From positions 1,674,001 through 1,738,000 of the forward strand of contig NZ_CP090063.1 in assembly GCF_021391495.1 (NCBI RefSeq): DNA of 64,000 bases, in the 5' to 3' direction. Shown here one piece after another: positions 63,610 to 64,000 of the stretch. Under the pieces are notes generated by a model that made no database searches, was not told the origin of the DNA, and saw only the letters and a program-made list of their open reading frames with translations. Source of the DNA: Amycolatopsis acidiphila. GTDB lineage: Bacteria > Actinomycetota > Actinomycetes > Mycobacteriales > Pseudonocardiaceae. The position numbers and the translations under genes were made by a program. Positions within the stretch are counted from its first letter, which is position 1. Each line of letters begins with the position of its first letter.

Positions 63610-64000
63610 CTGGCGCTTTCGTTCGTGCAGCCGCCATGCAGATGGCCTACAGGCGCGCCGCATGACACGCACCTAACGCGGTGCGCGGGTGGCCCACGGC
63701 GAATCGTTTGTGGGCGCCCGTGCGTGACCCTGCCGACGGCGTGCAACACGCGGCAGATGAACGGGCTCTGTACAGGGACACGGCGGATGGCACGGTGCAC
63801 TGCGAAATGGCCCGCGGTGAACATGTCAGAGGTGCGGACGGTGCGCGGCGAACCTGCTCGGCGTGTGGGGCCACGCATGGCGCGCGGCCGTGCACGTGCG
63901 GCGGATATGTAGGGGGCCGCGGCGGCGGTGCACGGCGTGTGGGGGCCACGCATGGCGCGGCGGCCGTGCACGTGCGGCGGATATGTAGGGGGCCGCGGCG
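63610..64000. other. Stretch without recognisable genes at the window end
   Basis: 391 bp after the TPR-like gene. No credible coding frame, tRNA or promoter was found. The last 140 bp are a tandem repeat that runs into the window edge. Confidence 0.6.
63861..64000. repeat. Tandem repeat of ~74 bp, cut by the window end
   Basis: 63861-63924 recurs at 63935-64000 with one or two single-base insertions; shared parts include CCACGCATGGCGC, CGTGCACGTGCGGCGG and ATATGTAGGGGGCCGCGGCG. The array probably continues beyond the window. Confidence 0.8.

Noticed and set aside
63610..64000. tRNA or small RNA gene at the right end
   Set aside because: No cloverleaf, T-loop motif or promoter-terminator arrangement could be found by eye.

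Overview
The window is high-GC chromosomal DNA from a mycelial actinobacterium, most likely a Pseudonocardiaceae (Amycolatopsis-like). The reasons are the mycothione reductase and Ku genes, a WhiG/FliA-type sigma factor, frequent GTG starts, and a gene order that follows the Mycobacterium block glnD-ffh-rpsP-rimM-trmD-rplS-lepB-rnhB-yraN-comM-dprA-xerC-rpsB-tsf-pyrH-frr-cdsA-rlmN-dxr-rip1-ispG-GNAT-map. The assignment rests on gene content and remembered synteny, not on a search.

Layout. 1-4.7 kb: end of glnD, a small hypothetical gene, ku, and a leftward ABC exporter/MarR pair. 4.7-13.7 kb: housekeeping run for protein export and translation (ffh, amidohydrolase, two CPBP proteases, rpsP, khpA, rimM, trmD, rplS, lepB, rnhB, DUF2469). 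13.7-21.1 kb: DNA uptake/recombination genes (yraN, comM, dprA, xerC) and a sigma factor, interrupted by a 1-kb repeat ORF. 21.1-26.3 kb: M23 peptidase facing rpsB-tsf, then pyrH-frr-cdsA. 26.3-38.8 kb: small regulators and enzymes mixed with rlmN, dxr, rip1, ispG, map. 38.7-51.1 kb: accessory region (mycothione reductase, M15 lipoprotein, secreted trypsin, bioF, DEAD helicase, RIO kinase, amine oxidase, yaaA, acetyltransferases, PP2C, S1 protein). 51.1-64 kb: GH2 glycosidase, I36-like secreted protein, LacI/MFS pair, CopD-CtaG fusion, ssb paralog, ettA, a large TPR-like low-complexity protein, and a terminal tandem repeat.

The genes mostly serve translation (ribosomal proteins, rRNA/tRNA methylases, EF-Ts, RRF, EttA), envelope biogenesis and secretion (Ffh, LepB, CdsA, Rip1, IspG/Dxr) and redox protection (Mtr, YaaA). 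No complete phage, plasmid, CRISPR array, tRNA or rRNA was seen.

The most interesting signals are non-standard: a 36-bp element shared by the rpsP and rplS upstream regions; recurring pairs of DnaA-box-like 9-mers in intergenic gaps; a translationally coupled ORF made of 66-bp repeats between yraN and comM; a sigma factor with a ~385-residue low-complexity N-terminus; a decayed acetyltransferase beside a minisatellite; and about 20 genes whose -10 element sits 6-7 nt before the start codon, implying leaderless mRNAs.
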